Source of the DNA: Thamnaconus septentrionalis
Lineage: Eukaryota > Chordata > Actinopteri > Tetraodontiformes > Monacanthidae
Direction: 5' to 3'
Length of the DNA: 64,000 nucleotides
NCBI GenBank assembly: GCA_009823395.1
Contig: CM020516.1
Coordinates: 3,534,001 to 3,598,000, forward strand
The notes beneath the pieces were generated by a model, which saw only the letters and a program-made list of their open reading frames with translations, was not told the origin of the DNA and did no database searches. Positions 11,801 through 38,940 of this stretch are shown here, piece after piece. Positions within the stretch are counted from its first letter, which is position 1. The number at the start of each line of letters is the position of its first letter. A program made the position numbers and the translations under genes.

Positions 11801-12535
11801 TGGAGATGGATTTTGAAAATTGGAAATTTGAAGAAAATTGGCCATTTAAAAGTCAAAGAATCTATAGATTTTTTTAATAATCAAAATGCAAATAAAACAA
11901 AACAAGCTTGGAGGCATCTGGATGGTGAGCTGCAAATACCTCCTGGTTCCTCTAGAGGCAGTAGTGGATTAAAAAAAACTGAAGTGAAAATGAAGAATTA
12001 GGGCCATTTCAAAATCAAAGAATCTTTTTAAGATTTTTTTAAATGTAAAAAAAAAAAAAAACAAGCTAAAAGGCATCTGAAGGAAGAGCTGCAAATACCT
12101 CCTGGTTCCTCTGGAGGCAGTAGTGAGTAGTATGAGTATGAATATATATTTTTTCTCTTAGCGTACTAACTGAAAGCAGCTGAGTGAATTTCACTTCCAT
12201 CTCTTTCATTGTTTCCATTCCAGTGAAGGTGTGAAGGCAACGTGCAGCACCTGCAGCAGGCCGGTGAGCATGATGAGCGTCTGCTCCCGGACCACGGCCT
12301 CATCGTCCCGCAGGCAGGCCGACAGGTTGGGGACGTAGTGGTCCACCAGGTTGGTGTAGCGCACGCACAGGTCGCACATCACCACCGCCACGTTGTTGCG
12401 CACCGCCACCTCGGTGCCCAGCTCCAGCTCGCGGGCAAACACCGGCAGGTACTTGTGGACCAGCTCCTCACGCTGCAGACACAGCTTCCCTGCAGGACCG
12501 AGGGAGCGGGAGGGAGGGAGAGAGAGAGGGAGAGA

Positions 12536-12600
<65 letters not shown>

Positions 12601-12771
12601 GGAGTGAGAGGGAGAGAGGGAGAGAGAGACAGAGAGGGAGAGAGAGGGAGAAAGGGAGAGAGGGAGAGAGAGGGAGAAAGGAGAGAGGGAGAGAGAGGGA
12701 GAGAGAGGGAGAGAGAGAGAGAGAGCTTTGTTGTTTGGTTGTTGTTTCTTTATGTTTCACAATATAAAGAA

Positions 12772-12808
<37 letters not shown>

Positions 12809-12960
12809 TGTGTGTCTGCTTTACCCAGTGCGATGACTCCGTGCGCTCGGATCCTGGTGGTGAAGGAGTTGGTCCTGAACTGGGACAGAGGCAGCGAGGC
12901 AGGAAGTTCCTCCTCGGACCCTGTCAGGAACCAGCAGGGAGAAGTTACAGGGAGGGAGAG

Positions 12961-12997
<37 letters not shown>

Positions 12998-13137
12998 AGA
13001 GAGAGAGAGGCCCCTCCTCACCTGCCAGCCCATCAGAGTGCGTGGTGAGCACCGACTCCACCAGCAGCACCGTCCTCTTGCTGACCCTGGCGGGGCAATG
13101 GAGCGAGGCGGCGCCCAGAGTGTGCAGGTGTCTCACC

Positions 13138-13175
<38 letters not shown>

Positions 13176-16100
13176 TTGGAAAAAACAACATAACTTGTTG
13201 TCCAGCTGCACAATTGATGATGGAAACTATTTTTTTTTTTCATAGTTTGTGACTGTGTCTGTGAAGGTTCATCCAGCCTCTTCATAGAAGCGGAAGATGA
13301 AGATGAAGGCAACTGGACTGCTGTTGGTGTGTTGAAGAAGCCTTTCAATGTTATTTCTTTAATCTGATTCATTTGATTGACTGAATTTAAGGAAGAAAAA
13401 TATCTAAACCAAAAAAAAAATGCACATCTTAAAACTGATTGAAAATGATTTCTGACTAAAAACAAACAATAATCGAATGATAAATGTGGATAAACACTAC
13501 ATGAACAGTTTGACCATTAAAAATGAAACATTTTCCTAAAAAGGGAATTCCGTGATTCTGGAAGCACGTTGTGATCTTTGGCTACAGCTGCAATGCAACT
13601 GTTTTGCAAGACAAATGCAACACTTTCCAACATGACATGACCTGACGCACCGGAACTATGATGTTTTTTTAATGATAGCGTTGAGCCTGAACTCCACCCA
13701 CCATCAGCTCCTCGTTCAGGCCGTCGGTTCCGTTCATGGTCAGGATGATTCCGGCCAGGTAGGCCTCGCTGGCCGCCACCAGTTCGCCGCAGTGCTCCGA
13801 GAGAAAAGCCTGTAACCAAACACAACAAAACGATGAGGGTCAAGGTTGTGAGCGCCCCCTGCTGGACGAGACAGGTTGCCCGCTGCTCTACCTGGGTCTG
13901 CTTGATGTCGTCGCTGCTGCCCAGCTGGCACAGAGTGTCGATGGCGGCGCTGATCATGGTCAGGGACAAGGAGAAGGTCTTCAGCCAGGACAGCAGCTCC
14001 GCTGGGGGGAGGGAAGGGGCAGACAGAGTCAACCGGCGCCCTCCTGTGGCCGCACCTCTCGCCTCTCAGCGACACTCACCCACGATGCGAGTCCTGGTGT
14101 CTTCGTTCAGGTGCGCTGCGCTGTCTCCCACCACCGACAGGATGTGGCAGCAGGTGGCGACGTTGACTTCCTGCCCACTGAGGGAAAAAAAAATCAAAGC
14201 AAATCAACAGGTGAGGGGTGAAAAAGTGAGAGGGGTGCGACCTCTGGAGGGGCCTCGACGACACGATGCCAGCTTTAATCCTCCCAGTGATAAATTAACT
14301 TGCTGCTGACGTTAACTGACTGCTTGCACACTTCACAGACCAATCAGGCGGCAGTATTCCCCGCTCACCTGATGACGCCGTCGAAGGCGTCCAGGATCTT
14401 GCTGCAGGGCAGCTCGGCCGACAGGGAGGCCACCTTGGAGAGCAGCAGCCAGGCGCCGGTGGCGTGCTCGGCGTCGGTGTGCGAGATCAAGTTGGCGATG
14501 AACCTGGAGGTGAGCGAGTTCTTCTTGGACCAGACGCTGACGGCCCTGCTGAAGTATCCGCTGGAGATGCAGCAGCAGGACGAAAACTGGGTCAGTCGCA
14601 GTTGTAGGAGAGGAACGAGGACCTTCTGCAGGAGCTTCCCGGAGGAACCTACCTGAGGTCCTGGCACTGGCTGCAGAGCAGACCCAGCAGGCTCCAGGTC
14701 AGCCTCTGAGCGGCGTCCAGGTGGCGTCCGGCAGAGTAGAGCTTGACCTGGCTGAGCAGCACCTGGTCCAGGCTCTCCAGGGCCTTGTCCTGCACCGTGG
14801 TCTCCGTGTCCAGCACGGCCGGGATGATGCCCTGCAGCCAGGCCTTCTGCACCACGGAACACTCTGGTCTGACCTGGAAGGTCACGGAGAGGAGATGTTA
14901 GGAGAAGGTCCGTCGTGTAGCTTCCTAGAGAAAGAAGACGGTTGGTGGAGACTCACGGCCAGCAGCTCCCCCAGACACTGCAGGGCCTTCTTCTTCACAG
15001 AAATGGCCGGGTCCCTGCAGCGGTGCGACAGCGTCGCCAGGTTGTCTGAGGTCACCGGGATCACGCCGTGCTTCAGGAGACCCACCAGCGCCTGAGGAGA
15101 GGAGGGGGTGGAGCTTCACGGTCGCAGCCAGGAAGAAAGTCTGGACTAAAGGCGCGTTTTGAATCTGTGTTCTCGGACCTGCAGCGCCGACTTCCTGATG
15201 GTGGTCCTCGAGTCTTCCACCCGCCGAAGGAGAAGAGCCAGGTTCTCTTTAGCTGCAGACAATTTGGAATATTGCACATTTAAAGGCATTTACAAGTGTA
15301 AAGCAAAGACTTGCAGTATCTTTCAGTTGCACGCTGCAGGGCTGACGTGGCTTCGACGAGGGTTCGAGGACTTACCGTCCGAGCTGAAGCTGTCGGTGGT
15401 GCAGAGCTCCACGGTCCTGAACGGCAGAGTGCGGTAGGTTTTCTGAGTCTGGTGGCCCCCTGAAACACACACACACACACATAAATGTTACATCTTAAAG
15501 TTCAAGTTCAAAAGTTTATATGCACAGCAGAACAAAAAAAAACAAACACGGATAGTGGAGAACAGAGGAGCTTCCGTACCTTCCGTTAGCTCCACCTCCA
15601 GCACCGACGGGGTTCCAGCTGATGGAGCAGAACAAGTTTAAAGGTTAAGTCGACACACTGCTGCTGCAAACATGCACAAAAAAACAAACAATGATCTCCT
15701 CACTGGCAGAGAAGAGGTGGTGCACGGCCTGGGTGGCGTTGAGCGAGGGCAGCTCCAGGCACTGGGCCAGGCAGGCCAGGGCGTGGCCCTGCACGGTGGG
15801 CGAGCTGTCCATCCTCCGGCCGAACAGCACGCTCTGGATCAGGAACTTGTGCGACAGCACGGTCGCCAGCTCCTCCTCCTCCTCCTCCTCCTCCTCCTCA
15901 TCCCCTCCTTGCAGGTCCCCCTCCTGTGGTCGCCTCTCCGGCTGCTCCAGCAGCACCATCACCACGTCCACCGAGAAGAGACGGTGCACCACCTGCAGGA
16001 GACACGGTGCACTGAGACGGGACGGTCGCAGAGGACTGACTGACGACAAAGACACAGACATATGTGAAAGCAAAATGCTCTAAATAATCAATCCATCTGC

Positions 16101-19100
16101 GATTGAATTTGTTCTGCAAAAAGGCTGTTAGCTGAAATAGGAAAAGAAAATGATTTACTGGGTAATATCACTTGATTGAGCCTTAATTCAGCACTGCAAA
16201 ATAAGTAATGAAAGCATGTTTGATCCGTACTGATAATGTATCAGATCCACTTTGGCCGTTAATGTATCGGAAGTGAAAGAGTTGCATTGGGACACCCCGA
16301 GCAATTATAGAAAATCTTGCAACATTCAACAACACCCTCTTGTGGACGTTGGGGGTTACTGCGTACTTTATTCATCGATGGATGCGTTGCTTGCTGCACA
16401 GAAATGCATCCAGATTTCTGTTTTTCGTGAAGGCTGACCACTAGAGGGGGCAGTTCCATTACCTTGGCGCTCCTGGAGAGTTTGGCCAGCCACTTGATGA
16501 AGGAGGCGTAATCTTTGTTCTCCATCTGAGCCGTCAGCATGCCCACGGCCTGAGCGCCGTGGTTGCGGTACTCGTTCCTCTCCACCATCTGCACCACAGA
16601 AAACCAACGATAGTGAAAAAATCCACAGCATCATGGTTCCGAACAACGGCACGTTCATCTCGGAGGAGAAAGAGGTACCTGGGAGCAGATGTGCTGCAGG
16701 AGGATGTGCAGTAAAGGCAGCGCCACCTCCTTCAGCTCGCTCACCAGGTGACTGCAAACCACAGAGAGTCGTGAATGACACTGTGACTGGGTGGACTGGG
16801 AGCGGGTGGGCAGGTAGGGGGAGGGGTTACCAAACAAAGTGGATGGCCTGCTGGCGGGCGGCGAGGACGTTCTGATTGACGGGCAGCAGCGACGGTTCCC
16901 CTCTGTTGGCTTTGTTCTTCATCAGGATGACAAAGAGGAGCCGGTAGAAAATTCTCTGCAGGGACTTCACAGAAGAGGAGCATTTATTCATTTTTATTTC
17001 ATGACTTCATTTTATTGGCCAAGATGGAAGAATTGCTCTTAAAAATCTAGACTTTATTTTTTTTTTTAAACATTTTGAAAATTCGATTGATTATAACTAA
17101 TATTATGAAATATAAATTTGCATCTTCAGCCTAATCTTACTATATATTATCTATAACAACTCATAGCCCCACTTAGTGAACTTGTCATTTCTTCATTCAG
17201 GATTTTCCAGAGCAGGCATCAGGATAAAGACAATAAAAAAACAGATTTTGATTATTGCAGCATTTCGGGCTCTTACTTCTTTCTGGTCTCCATGTTTCGG
17301 CGAGTAGAGCAGCTGCAGGCCGTAGAAGGCCATCTCAGGGATGCTCCTCAGCTTGGTGACGTCTCTGCAGGACAGAACACACATCAGCTCAGTGCAACTT
17401 CGATCTTTCTTCCTGATATCACGAGTCAGAGAACTCACTGTTCGGCTGCGAAGGTCAGCTCTCCGACGACTGGCTCAAAGTACAGCATTTTACTGAAGAG
17501 CTGCGGGACAAAAAAAACAACAAGGTGAATGGCTGACGAGACACAGGGGACACTAGGGGGCGCTAAATGCACGTGCTTGCGGAGGCCGCAGAGGTTACCA
17601 GGGTGCAGTTGCTGGCGCTCTGCTGCTGGTCTTTGAGGGGGAACGTCTGCAGGAGCCTGAGGAGGCTCTGGACCAGGAGAACCACACCGTCTCTGATCCT
17701 CAGCAGGTCCTGGTTGGAGAAGTGGATCTCCTCCTCTTCCTCCTCCTCCTCCTCCTCGTCCGTGTCCATCTGAGGAGACAGCCAGAGGACACATTGGCTT
17801 TGCATCCATCCCCTCCAACTCTATCTCACGACTTCTGGAAGGCAGAACCGACCTGAGCCGCTTCTTTACGTTTCGGTTTTGCTCGTTTGCTGTCAGCCTG
17901 CGAGCTCTTCAGGCCGTCCTTCTTGCGCTTCCTTCCTGAGTCCTGCGGCCAGCAGTGGGAGGCCAGGTTGGCGCACGTGTCCAGCAGGACCTCGTGGAAA
18001 ACCTTGTTGGCGATGCTCCCTGAGATGACACGTTGGGTTGGGAAGGGTAATAAGAACCACCATTTTTATGATGCCTTTCTGTGAGGAGTTTGCATGTTCT
18101 CCCTGCGCCTGCGTGGGTTCGCTCCGGGTTCTCCAGCTTCCTCCCACAGTCCAAAAACATGCATGTGAGGTGAATTGGAAACTCAAAACTGTCTGGAAGT
18201 GTATCTGTGAGTGTAAATGGTTGTCTGTCTTTCAATGTAGCCCTTTTTTACACAGCGATTTTCTCTTGGTTTTCTCACCAGGGATTCCCAGGAGCAGCAC
18301 GTAGATGGAGGCGGCGTGCAGAGCGCTCACTCTCTGCTGGACGCCGGCTGCTTTGTCTTTTCCCGGCAAGACGAAGGAAGAGAGAATGGCCACCAGGGAT
18401 TTGATGGACACCCTGTTCTCGCCCAGCATCGACCACACACTCTGCGTGGAAGTCGTGTGTAGTCAGATTAAAATCTTGTCCGGCGGGAACTTCTTGCAAA
18501 CGGAACATCCGAGTTATAAACAGACACAGACTAAGTGCGATTCAGTTCTCACCGCCAAGGCTCTGTCTCCACCAGTAGACTGCCGTTGGTCAGCGGCGTG
18601 CACCAGGAGACACTGGTACAGGGCCTTGAACGCCTCATCTCGAGCGGCTGCTGCCGGCTGCTCCTCCTCCCACTCCCCCTCTTCCTCCATCGCAACATCC
18701 TCCAGCGCCTTCTTCTCTGTGAACTCCAAATCCCAGACTTCATCCACCCAGGCTGAAGGTTCCCACAGCAATCAACCGGGGGAAAAAAAAAATCAACACA
18801 AACACATCTCACTTCAGACTCCTCCAATCATTTAAACACACAGCTGTTCCACATGATAACAAGGCCATATTATTGTGGAACAACAACAACAATAATAATA
18901 GTAGTAATTAAAAATGGTAAATGGACAGCACTTGTAAGTGCATGTTAACCCATATTGTGACTTAAACACTCTTCACCCGCATATACCGGTCGTGTCGAAT
19001 TTGAGTGAACGTATGTAATATAAACAACATTTGTTTTTATTGCCTATTTTACTTAGCTCGGTTATTGAGACCGCTGTCTCAGGCTGTCGGTATCCGACTT

Positions 19101-19407
19101 AAAGGTAAATGTAACGTCACTGTGTGCAGCGTTTGTTTGAATTTTCATTTTGTCACACCATAGAAAAAAATAAGTTTTTTTTTCTTTTTCTTTCAAGCGT
19201 CTTTTTGACAGGCGCTTGTTGTCACCGACAGGCGAGTCCCTGGTTAGCAAAGACTAGCAGAACGGACCGTGACATGGCTCATGTCGGTTCAAGATTATCA
19301 TTATTACTTTCAATCCCTGTCAGATGGTAAAACGGAAATATGAAAGGAGAGTCACCCTGCGAAATGTCTTCTAGCTTCAGAAACTTCAGCGCGGATATCA
19401 AATCCAT
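8856..19407 (-). CDS. ncapd3: Condensin-2 complex subunit D3, complete, about 35 exons
   Basis: HEAT-repeat subunit of nuclear condensin II, which acts in chromosome condensation and architecture. Exons: 19356-19407, 18553-18752, 18279-18441, 17853-18019, 17599-17769, 17439-17500, 17277-17364, 16831-16955, 16679-16751, 16463-16588, 15704-15992, 15580-15618, 15376-15459, 15179-15252, 14957-15091, 14653-14873, 14369-14560, 14080-14177, 13892-14001, 13702-13809, 13022-13136, 12825-12920, 12251-12489, 11581-11660, 11363-11500, 11151-11284, 10702-10922, 10511-10621, 10248-10418, 9743-9867, 9582-9646, 9391-9426, 9172-9234, 9024-9078, 8856-8934. They sum to 1435 codons in one frame; human is 1498 aa. 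Landmarks in order: [10 protein letters not shown] (about residue 20), a nine-Glu run, [53 protein letters not shown] (Cnd1 region, about 897-1126), [28 protein letters not shown] and KQWNVQSP near the C-terminus. The start [10 protein letters not shown] lacks in-frame upstream support, so the N-terminus is the least certain part. Confidence 0.93.
10175..10234 (+). repeat. LINE-like 3-prime tail with (TTC)n
   Basis: AATTTCCCCAATGTGGGATT followed by AATAAAGGCTCC and (TTC)n is the familiar 3-prime end of teleost non-LTR elements. It ends 14 bases before an ncapd3 exon. Confidence 0.5.
12500..12815 (+). repeat. (GA/GGGA)n then (TG)n microsatellites
   Basis: GA-rich tract at about 12500-12725 and TG tract at 12773-12815, filling most of the ncapd3 intron between exons 22 and 23. 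In the sense of the gene they read (CA)n after the donor and about 225 bases of (CT)n before the acceptor at 12489. Confidence 0.95.
12963..13010 (+). repeat. (GAGAGT)n / (GA)n microsatellite
   Basis: Five or more GAGAGT-type units followed by pure GA, inside the 101-bp ncapd3 intron between exons 21 and 22. Confidence 0.9.
13138..13173 (+). repeat. (TGA)n trinucleotide tract at an ncapd3 splice acceptor
   Basis: Twelve TGA/ATG-phase units. On the minus strand this is (CAT)n ending in CAG, which is itself the acceptor AG of the exon starting at 13136. Confidence 0.9.
13854..13865 (-). promoter_or_regulatory. CTCF-core-like motif in an ncapd3 intron
   Basis: The minus strand reads CCAGCAGGGGGC, followed by GCTC, an exact core match with the commonly observed extension. 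Confidence 0.45.
18083..18240 (+). repeat. Widespread teleost interspersed repeat fragment in an ncapd3 intron
   Basis: Contains GAGTTTGCATGTTCTCCCTG, GTGGGTTCGCTCCGGGTTCT, and CCACAGTCCAAAAACATGCA. I recognise this combination as a very common dispersed repeat in fish genomes, but I do not assign its class. Confidence 0.55.
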
Positions 19408-19454
19408 CTTGTTTACGCTTTGAACAAACGCGCCCAAAACTGCAGTCCCTTTGA

Positions 19455-19464
19455 GCATGCGCAG
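19455..19464. promoter_or_regulatory. NRF1-like motif in the ncapd3 promoter
   Basis: GCATGCGCAG, about 48 bases upstream of the ncapd3 ATG. NRF1 motifs in this position are typical of TATA-less housekeeping promoters. No TATA box is seen here. Confidence 0.5.
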
Positions 19465-19469
19465 TGAAA

Positions 19470-20340
19470 TATTTCTTCTTCGTGCGTGACTCTATAACTG
19501 TTTCTGTGAGTGGGATCGCCCCCTGTTGCGTGGAGTACGAATCGAACTGGGAACCTTTGATTAGAAATGGGACAAAACCTAAGTAATAAGTTTAGCTTTA
19601 CGTTGAAAGAAAATGTTCGGGAAAAGATCGCATAAAAACTTGGTGATCAGCACGTTGAATTAGTAATTGGAGTTCAACGATCATGCTGACATGATATTAA
19701 TTGGTAATTAATGCACACCAACTCGAATTTTAATGAATTAATAATTATATTTTGTGTTTGACCATGGTAAAACAGTTTATTTGGCCAATACTTAGCTGTG
19801 AAAAACTATCTGATTCTCTGCTGTTACTGTTCTGCTAATTGCTCTGTTTTTTGTTGGTAGTGTCGTTCGTTGTTGTTGGTTTGATCTGAAGAGACTTGAA
19901 GAATTCGGGGGGACCTATAGCGTCCTGCTAGTGGGGACACGTGATCTGAAAGTTAAGGCATAGTGTTTTTGTTTCTCGGCGGCAGCTGAGAAGGAGGGAG
20001 GGTTGTTGGGGGAGGGAGGGGCAAGCTAGCTGTATATCGCCAGAGCTGTTCGGAAGTTGTAAAAAGTTTCTTAAAATTAAAAGCATAAAAATAAAGCTGT
20101 CATTCAAACAAACGGGAATTACGACAGAACATTTGCTGTTTAAAATTTGCTGTTTAAAATAACTTGGAATAGTTCATAGTGACATCAACTGAGTCATCTG
20201 TTGGCTATTGTTTTCATGCTGACGCCGTGATGAAGACATTTTGCTTAAATCTTTAAGCCATTTTCTTTTATTTTGAAAAGCCTAAGCGGAAATGTTGTTG
20301 TCTCATTGCGTGTCTTGACGTCCCTCAGGCAGAGGGGGGA
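19470..20340. other. Head-to-head intergenic interval between ncapd3 and rin2
   Basis: About 0.9 kb, AT-rich in the middle, with no coding exon, simple repeat or transposon recognised. ncapd3 reads leftward and rin2 rightward, so regulatory sequences of both should lie here. Confidence 0.5.
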
Positions 20341-20548
20341 AAAAAATAATCCAGGAGGACCATGGAGGCGACCACCGGCACCGGAGCCGATCGGGTCGTC
20401 TGAGTCTCCTTCACTCTGCAAAGTTTCGGAACAACTTCTCAGAAACCTCGAGAAGGAAGTACGATGATTACATCCTTTACTCATCCAGCAACTTTGCGGC
20501 GCCGCGGAATTTTCTTGGGGAACGCGAAATAACGCAAAACTCTTGGAG
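20341..20548 (+). other. Probable 5-prime noncoding first exon of rin2
   Basis: A GC-richer block that ends in CTTGGAG followed by GTGAGTCAG, a strong splice donor. The next usable acceptor, TCCTCCTGCAG at 22709, directly precedes the coding start at 22736. The 5-prime limit is arbitrary and transcription is inferred. Confidence 0.35.
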
Positions 20549-21973
20549 GTGAGTCAGTCAGCGAGTTGCCGATGGATCGGACGATCCCTTTTGTGTTGCC
20601 GTTCTCGAACTTCGACCTCCTTCAGAAGGTCTCCAGAGTCTTTCTCGGGACGAAAGTCGCGGACGCAACTGGTCGCCATCGTTGCACAATGCGCACTCTT
20701 GGGCGCCGTCCTCCATTTATTATTTAGAAGTCTGATCGGTGCGGTCGGTGAGCCAGAAATCTCTCGCGGGGGGAGTGATGTGGATCGCGGATCTTCTTCA
20801 CCTGTTGCGGGTTGTCGGTCTGTCCGTCTGCCTGTTTGCACAGAAACGAGCGATTTTGCGTCCAACTTGTGTTTGTGCGTAAAAGCGCGTTTCACGCCAG
20901 GATTCCTGGCTTTGAAACGCAACTCGTCAAACGAATTAAACACAGCAGTCAGTGCTGCAAAGCAAATAAACGCAGCTTAAAGAGACAATGGGAGGTATTT
21001 ATGATCTGAAAGTTGTTGTTTTTTGTAATAAAGCCATAATGACAACACTAAAACTGCGGATCAGATGATGGTTTCTCGCTGTTGTTCCTGTTGAAATAAA
21101 TCTGCTGTTGTAACCGTGTAACAAGTCCCCAAAGATCACAACGCGACAACCTGAGCTGTCAGGTGACCTCTGGCAATGTCTCTTCTTTGTTTTTTTTGTG
21201 TCCACCAGTCTCACTTTTCCGTGCATGACCCTCCACCCTGCACGCCGCTGCCTCCCTCTCACAGGCTGCTGTGCTGTGTGTCGTTTGCATGGCCATGAGG
21301 CTGCTGTTTGGAGGCACCTTCCAGGCATTTTTCTGGTGTTTCTCAGGATTGTAGCTTTGCCTGCAGCTTCTCGCATCACTTCATCCATCCTACTCCTCAA
21401 AGCAGGAAAAAAACAGGCGAGGACTGTTTTGTGTGTATGTGTGTGTGTTTTTTTTTTTTTTCACGTTCGGTACCGGCTGAATCCCTGGTTTTCCAATCTC
21501 CTCGGTAAAATCTGCTAATGTGCTTATAGCGCGGCGCTGCCAGGACCCGGGTCAGACTTGACGTCGACTGCCTCAGACCTGAGTCACAGGTCAGGAATTT
21601 CCAGTGGCAGTCAAGAATGTTGAAAACTGGAGCCGCACACTCTTCTTCTGATGGTCTGCAGAAAGATGCTAAAGAAGCTGTGAGCTTGAATTAAGCCCAT
21701 AAATGCATCCAGACTGCGAACATCAGTGAGTCTCAGTCTCAGTCCTAGCAGTGGCGTAGAACCCAGATTCTCATCATCTCCAGCGCTGATGATGTCCATG
21801 TTGTCCGTAAAGTGATCACGATTGGGGAAAAAAAAACATTTTTTCCAACTGACCCATAAGAATATTGAGTTCATCTCCTGATGGTCCAGGGGGATCAGCT
21901 CAGCTGCTGCTGTGATTGGGTCAGGGTCTCGACCTTGAAGTGACCCTGACCACCACTCGCACTGTCTGCAGCT

Positions 21974-22028
21974 GCGTTCCCATTACCTCTGGAATTGCAC
22001 AAAACCTAAATATCGTGATGGAAACGCA
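21974..22028. mobile_element. Palindromic TTTCCATGAC-type MITE, short copy
   Basis: GCGTTCCCATTAC at the left and GTGATGGAAACGC at the right are imperfect inverted repeats (11 of 13). The interior GGAATTGCACAAAACCTAAA matches the copy at 22384. Confidence 0.6.
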
Positions 22029-22383
22029 ACTAGTGAGGCTCTGGAAGTGCAGCCAGAATAAGACCTCCTAAAGTGTTCTGAGCTGTGATTGGACGGGCCG
22101 AGGGGACCTTTAAAAGTGACCTTAAAAGAGTGAGAACGCCCTCTGTGGCGGCACCGCCTGAGCTTCTGATTGGGAGGGTTGTCAGCACCTGCAGTCGATT
22201 GCGCTAACTGCTCCCGACCAACATGTCCGGACTGGCTGAGACACGGCCGGTGTTCACCTGAAAACATTGGCTGATCCTATTAGATCCACAGGCCGCCATC
22301 ATCTCCCAGACCACCGTTTAATGGAAGAGTAACACCAGGAGCCTGGAAAGTTAGCGGCCTTCAAACTTTTCTTCTCTTTAGCT

Positions 22384-22554
22384 GTGTTTCCATGACCCCT
22401 AGAATTGCGCAAAACCTAAAGATTGCAATAAAAAACTGGTCATGGAAACATCTAAACTTTGAAAAACCTCTCAAATATGGCTAAAAGGTTTTGACGCTCT
22501 CATGAGGTGGTTTTTCAGACGAATCGATATATCGCAAAAGTGTCATGGAAACAC
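22384..22554. mobile_element. Palindromic TTTCCATGAC-type MITE, long copy
   Basis: Outer termini are a perfect 13-bp inverted repeat: GTGTTTCCATGAC at 22384 and its complement ending at 22554. A third terminus, GGTCATGGAAACA, lies inside at about 22439. The first 67 bases therefore look like a complete short unit within a longer one. No coding capacity. Confidence 0.7.
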
Positions 22555-22735
22555 TTTTTGGAGTTCTGCTGACCTTCAGAACAAGCTCAACAAAAAGGGG
22601 CCGGTAGATCATGACCTCCACAGAACCTCCTGCCGACCATAAACATCTCTTAGCGAGGCCTCCGTCATTACAGCGTGTTTGATTGTTGTCTCCTGTTTCC
22701 TCCTGCAGACGCAGACACACACACACACACGCAAC

Positions 22736-37167
<14,432 letters not shown>

Positions 37168-38480
37168 GCCGCTCGGCGGTGCGCTGACACGGGTTTCGGA
37201 GGTTCGACCGGGTCAAACCGCCGTGTCGTGCCAGCGGTTACCAAGACCGACTTCCTCTTTTCGAGTAAACACTGGAAAATCTGTCGGACAGACGCCACAG
37301 AAAGAGGAAAAGAAGAAAGGAGGGAGGAAGTGAGACAGATTTTTTTGTTTTTCTCCTTGATTTACTTCCTCGACTCGCTGCCTTGCCACCAGATGGACAC
37401 GTGTCCACCAGACGCAGGTGCTGCTGCTGCCACCCTGAAGGTGGAGCTTGGGGAGCTGGAGGCGTGGCCTCGGTCACAACCTTCAAACTTCACTTTAAAC
37501 ACACTATAAATGTATTGTTTATTTAGAGAGTATGACTGTTGGGACTCATTACAGTTGCTGGTAAACTGTAGTTGTTGTGTTGTTGACCTTATTGTGACAT
37601 TGTCGGCGTGTGTTTCGGCGGGTGTTTAGTGACACCCAGTGGCGACTGGTGTACATAGCAGGTTCAGGCCCTCCAGTCAAAACGCTTCACTACCTTTATT
37701 AATTACATTTTTTTTTTTTTTTTATAAAACTAATTACACATAATCATAACAAGATGAAGAAGAAATCAAAGTTGGACGTGCCAAAAATCATATTAATATC
37801 CACAAAACGCTCCAAAATGAAATATTCAGAACTTTTTTCATATATTTGCACCTGGACAGAACACAACTCACAAGTAGACGCCAACGTAATGAATGAAGGT
37901 TTTAATATATAAAGTCATTTTGATGTCTTTAGATTTAACAGTGTTTTTTTTGTATGTAGTTTTTGTGTTTAGTGTTAAAAGCCAGCCAGTCTGCCAGTTT
38001 TTTTTATTGTCATTATTAATATTATTATTAATAACCTATTTACGGATTATCCTGGTGATATGAAACATAACAGAAACAGTTTGACTTTTGTCGACGCGTC
38101 TTGTTGATTCAAGATTTTTTTGGTTTTATTCTGTTACTTAGGGAAATTGCTTCAGACGAACATAAGAGACAATTTTACCTGACATCAATACTTTCTCATT
38201 TGCTGTCAGAAAAAAATACTTGAAATTGTTCTTGCAACGGCTTCAGGGGTTTAAAAAAAAAAAAATTGAAACACTCCGTTTGTTGAGGCGAAGCGTCATT
38301 TGGCCAGTTTACGGACCACAATTTGTGTTGTCATGCAACGGGGTGACCCTCTTTGATAAAGTATTTATGTCTGTGCGGGCAGTGATGTGGTGATGTTCCT
38401 GGCCCATTTTTCATGCGGGAGATGTCCTCCTATGATTTTATAAAGATTTTGCACCCTAATAAATGTTTAAAACAAAACAA
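37168..38480 (+). other. rin2 3-prime UTR
   Basis: From the stop to just past AATAAA at 38458-38463. No other coding exon is seen. Confidence 0.55.
38458..38463 (+). terminator. Poly(A) signal of rin2
   Basis: AATAAA followed by TGTTTAAAACAAAAC. A second plus-strand AATAAA occurs near 38867, so longer transcripts are possible. Confidence 0.55.
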
Positions 38481-38934
38481 AACAAACTGGAGTCTGACGC
38501 AATATCTTTATTTAACCACTAGAGGGAGCACACGTGCCAGCAGCCAGGGATCTGATTTTCAAGATCAACATACCATTAGCTTTGTCCAGACACCAAAGTA
38601 CATCCATCTTATTGTGCTCCAGTTTTAAAGGAAAACATGTCAATTTAATGAGCTAATGACTGTAAAAATCTTGTCACATAATTATTCAAACTTTTAGAAG
38701 GACGTTTTAGTTTTGCCTCTCTTTTTTGTGGTCATGCAACTATTTTGTCCAAAGTGTCACACAGAAAATAGCTGACTTGAAAAAAAAAAAAACCCAACAA
38801 TGCTTCTAAAACGGGAAGCGTCAGTCACAAAACGAAAAACCTCATCAAAGTTTTCAATTTCTCAAGCAAAATAAAGCAGAATCTGCACAGACACGGACAA
38901 CACAGCGCGTCTGTTACCTTAAGCAAAGACCAAC

Positions 38935-38940
38935 TTTATT
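38935..38940 (-). terminator. Poly(A) signal of slc24a3
   Basis: AATAAA on the minus strand. With the rin2 signal at 38458 it leaves about 470 bases between the ends of two convergent genes. Confidence 0.5.

Larger units (their letters stand above)
20549..22709. other. Probable first intron of rin2
   Basis: No coding exon was recognised. It contains a CpG-richer segment to about 20900 and, at 21974-22554, two copies of a palindromic MITE (listed separately). Confidence 0.4.
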
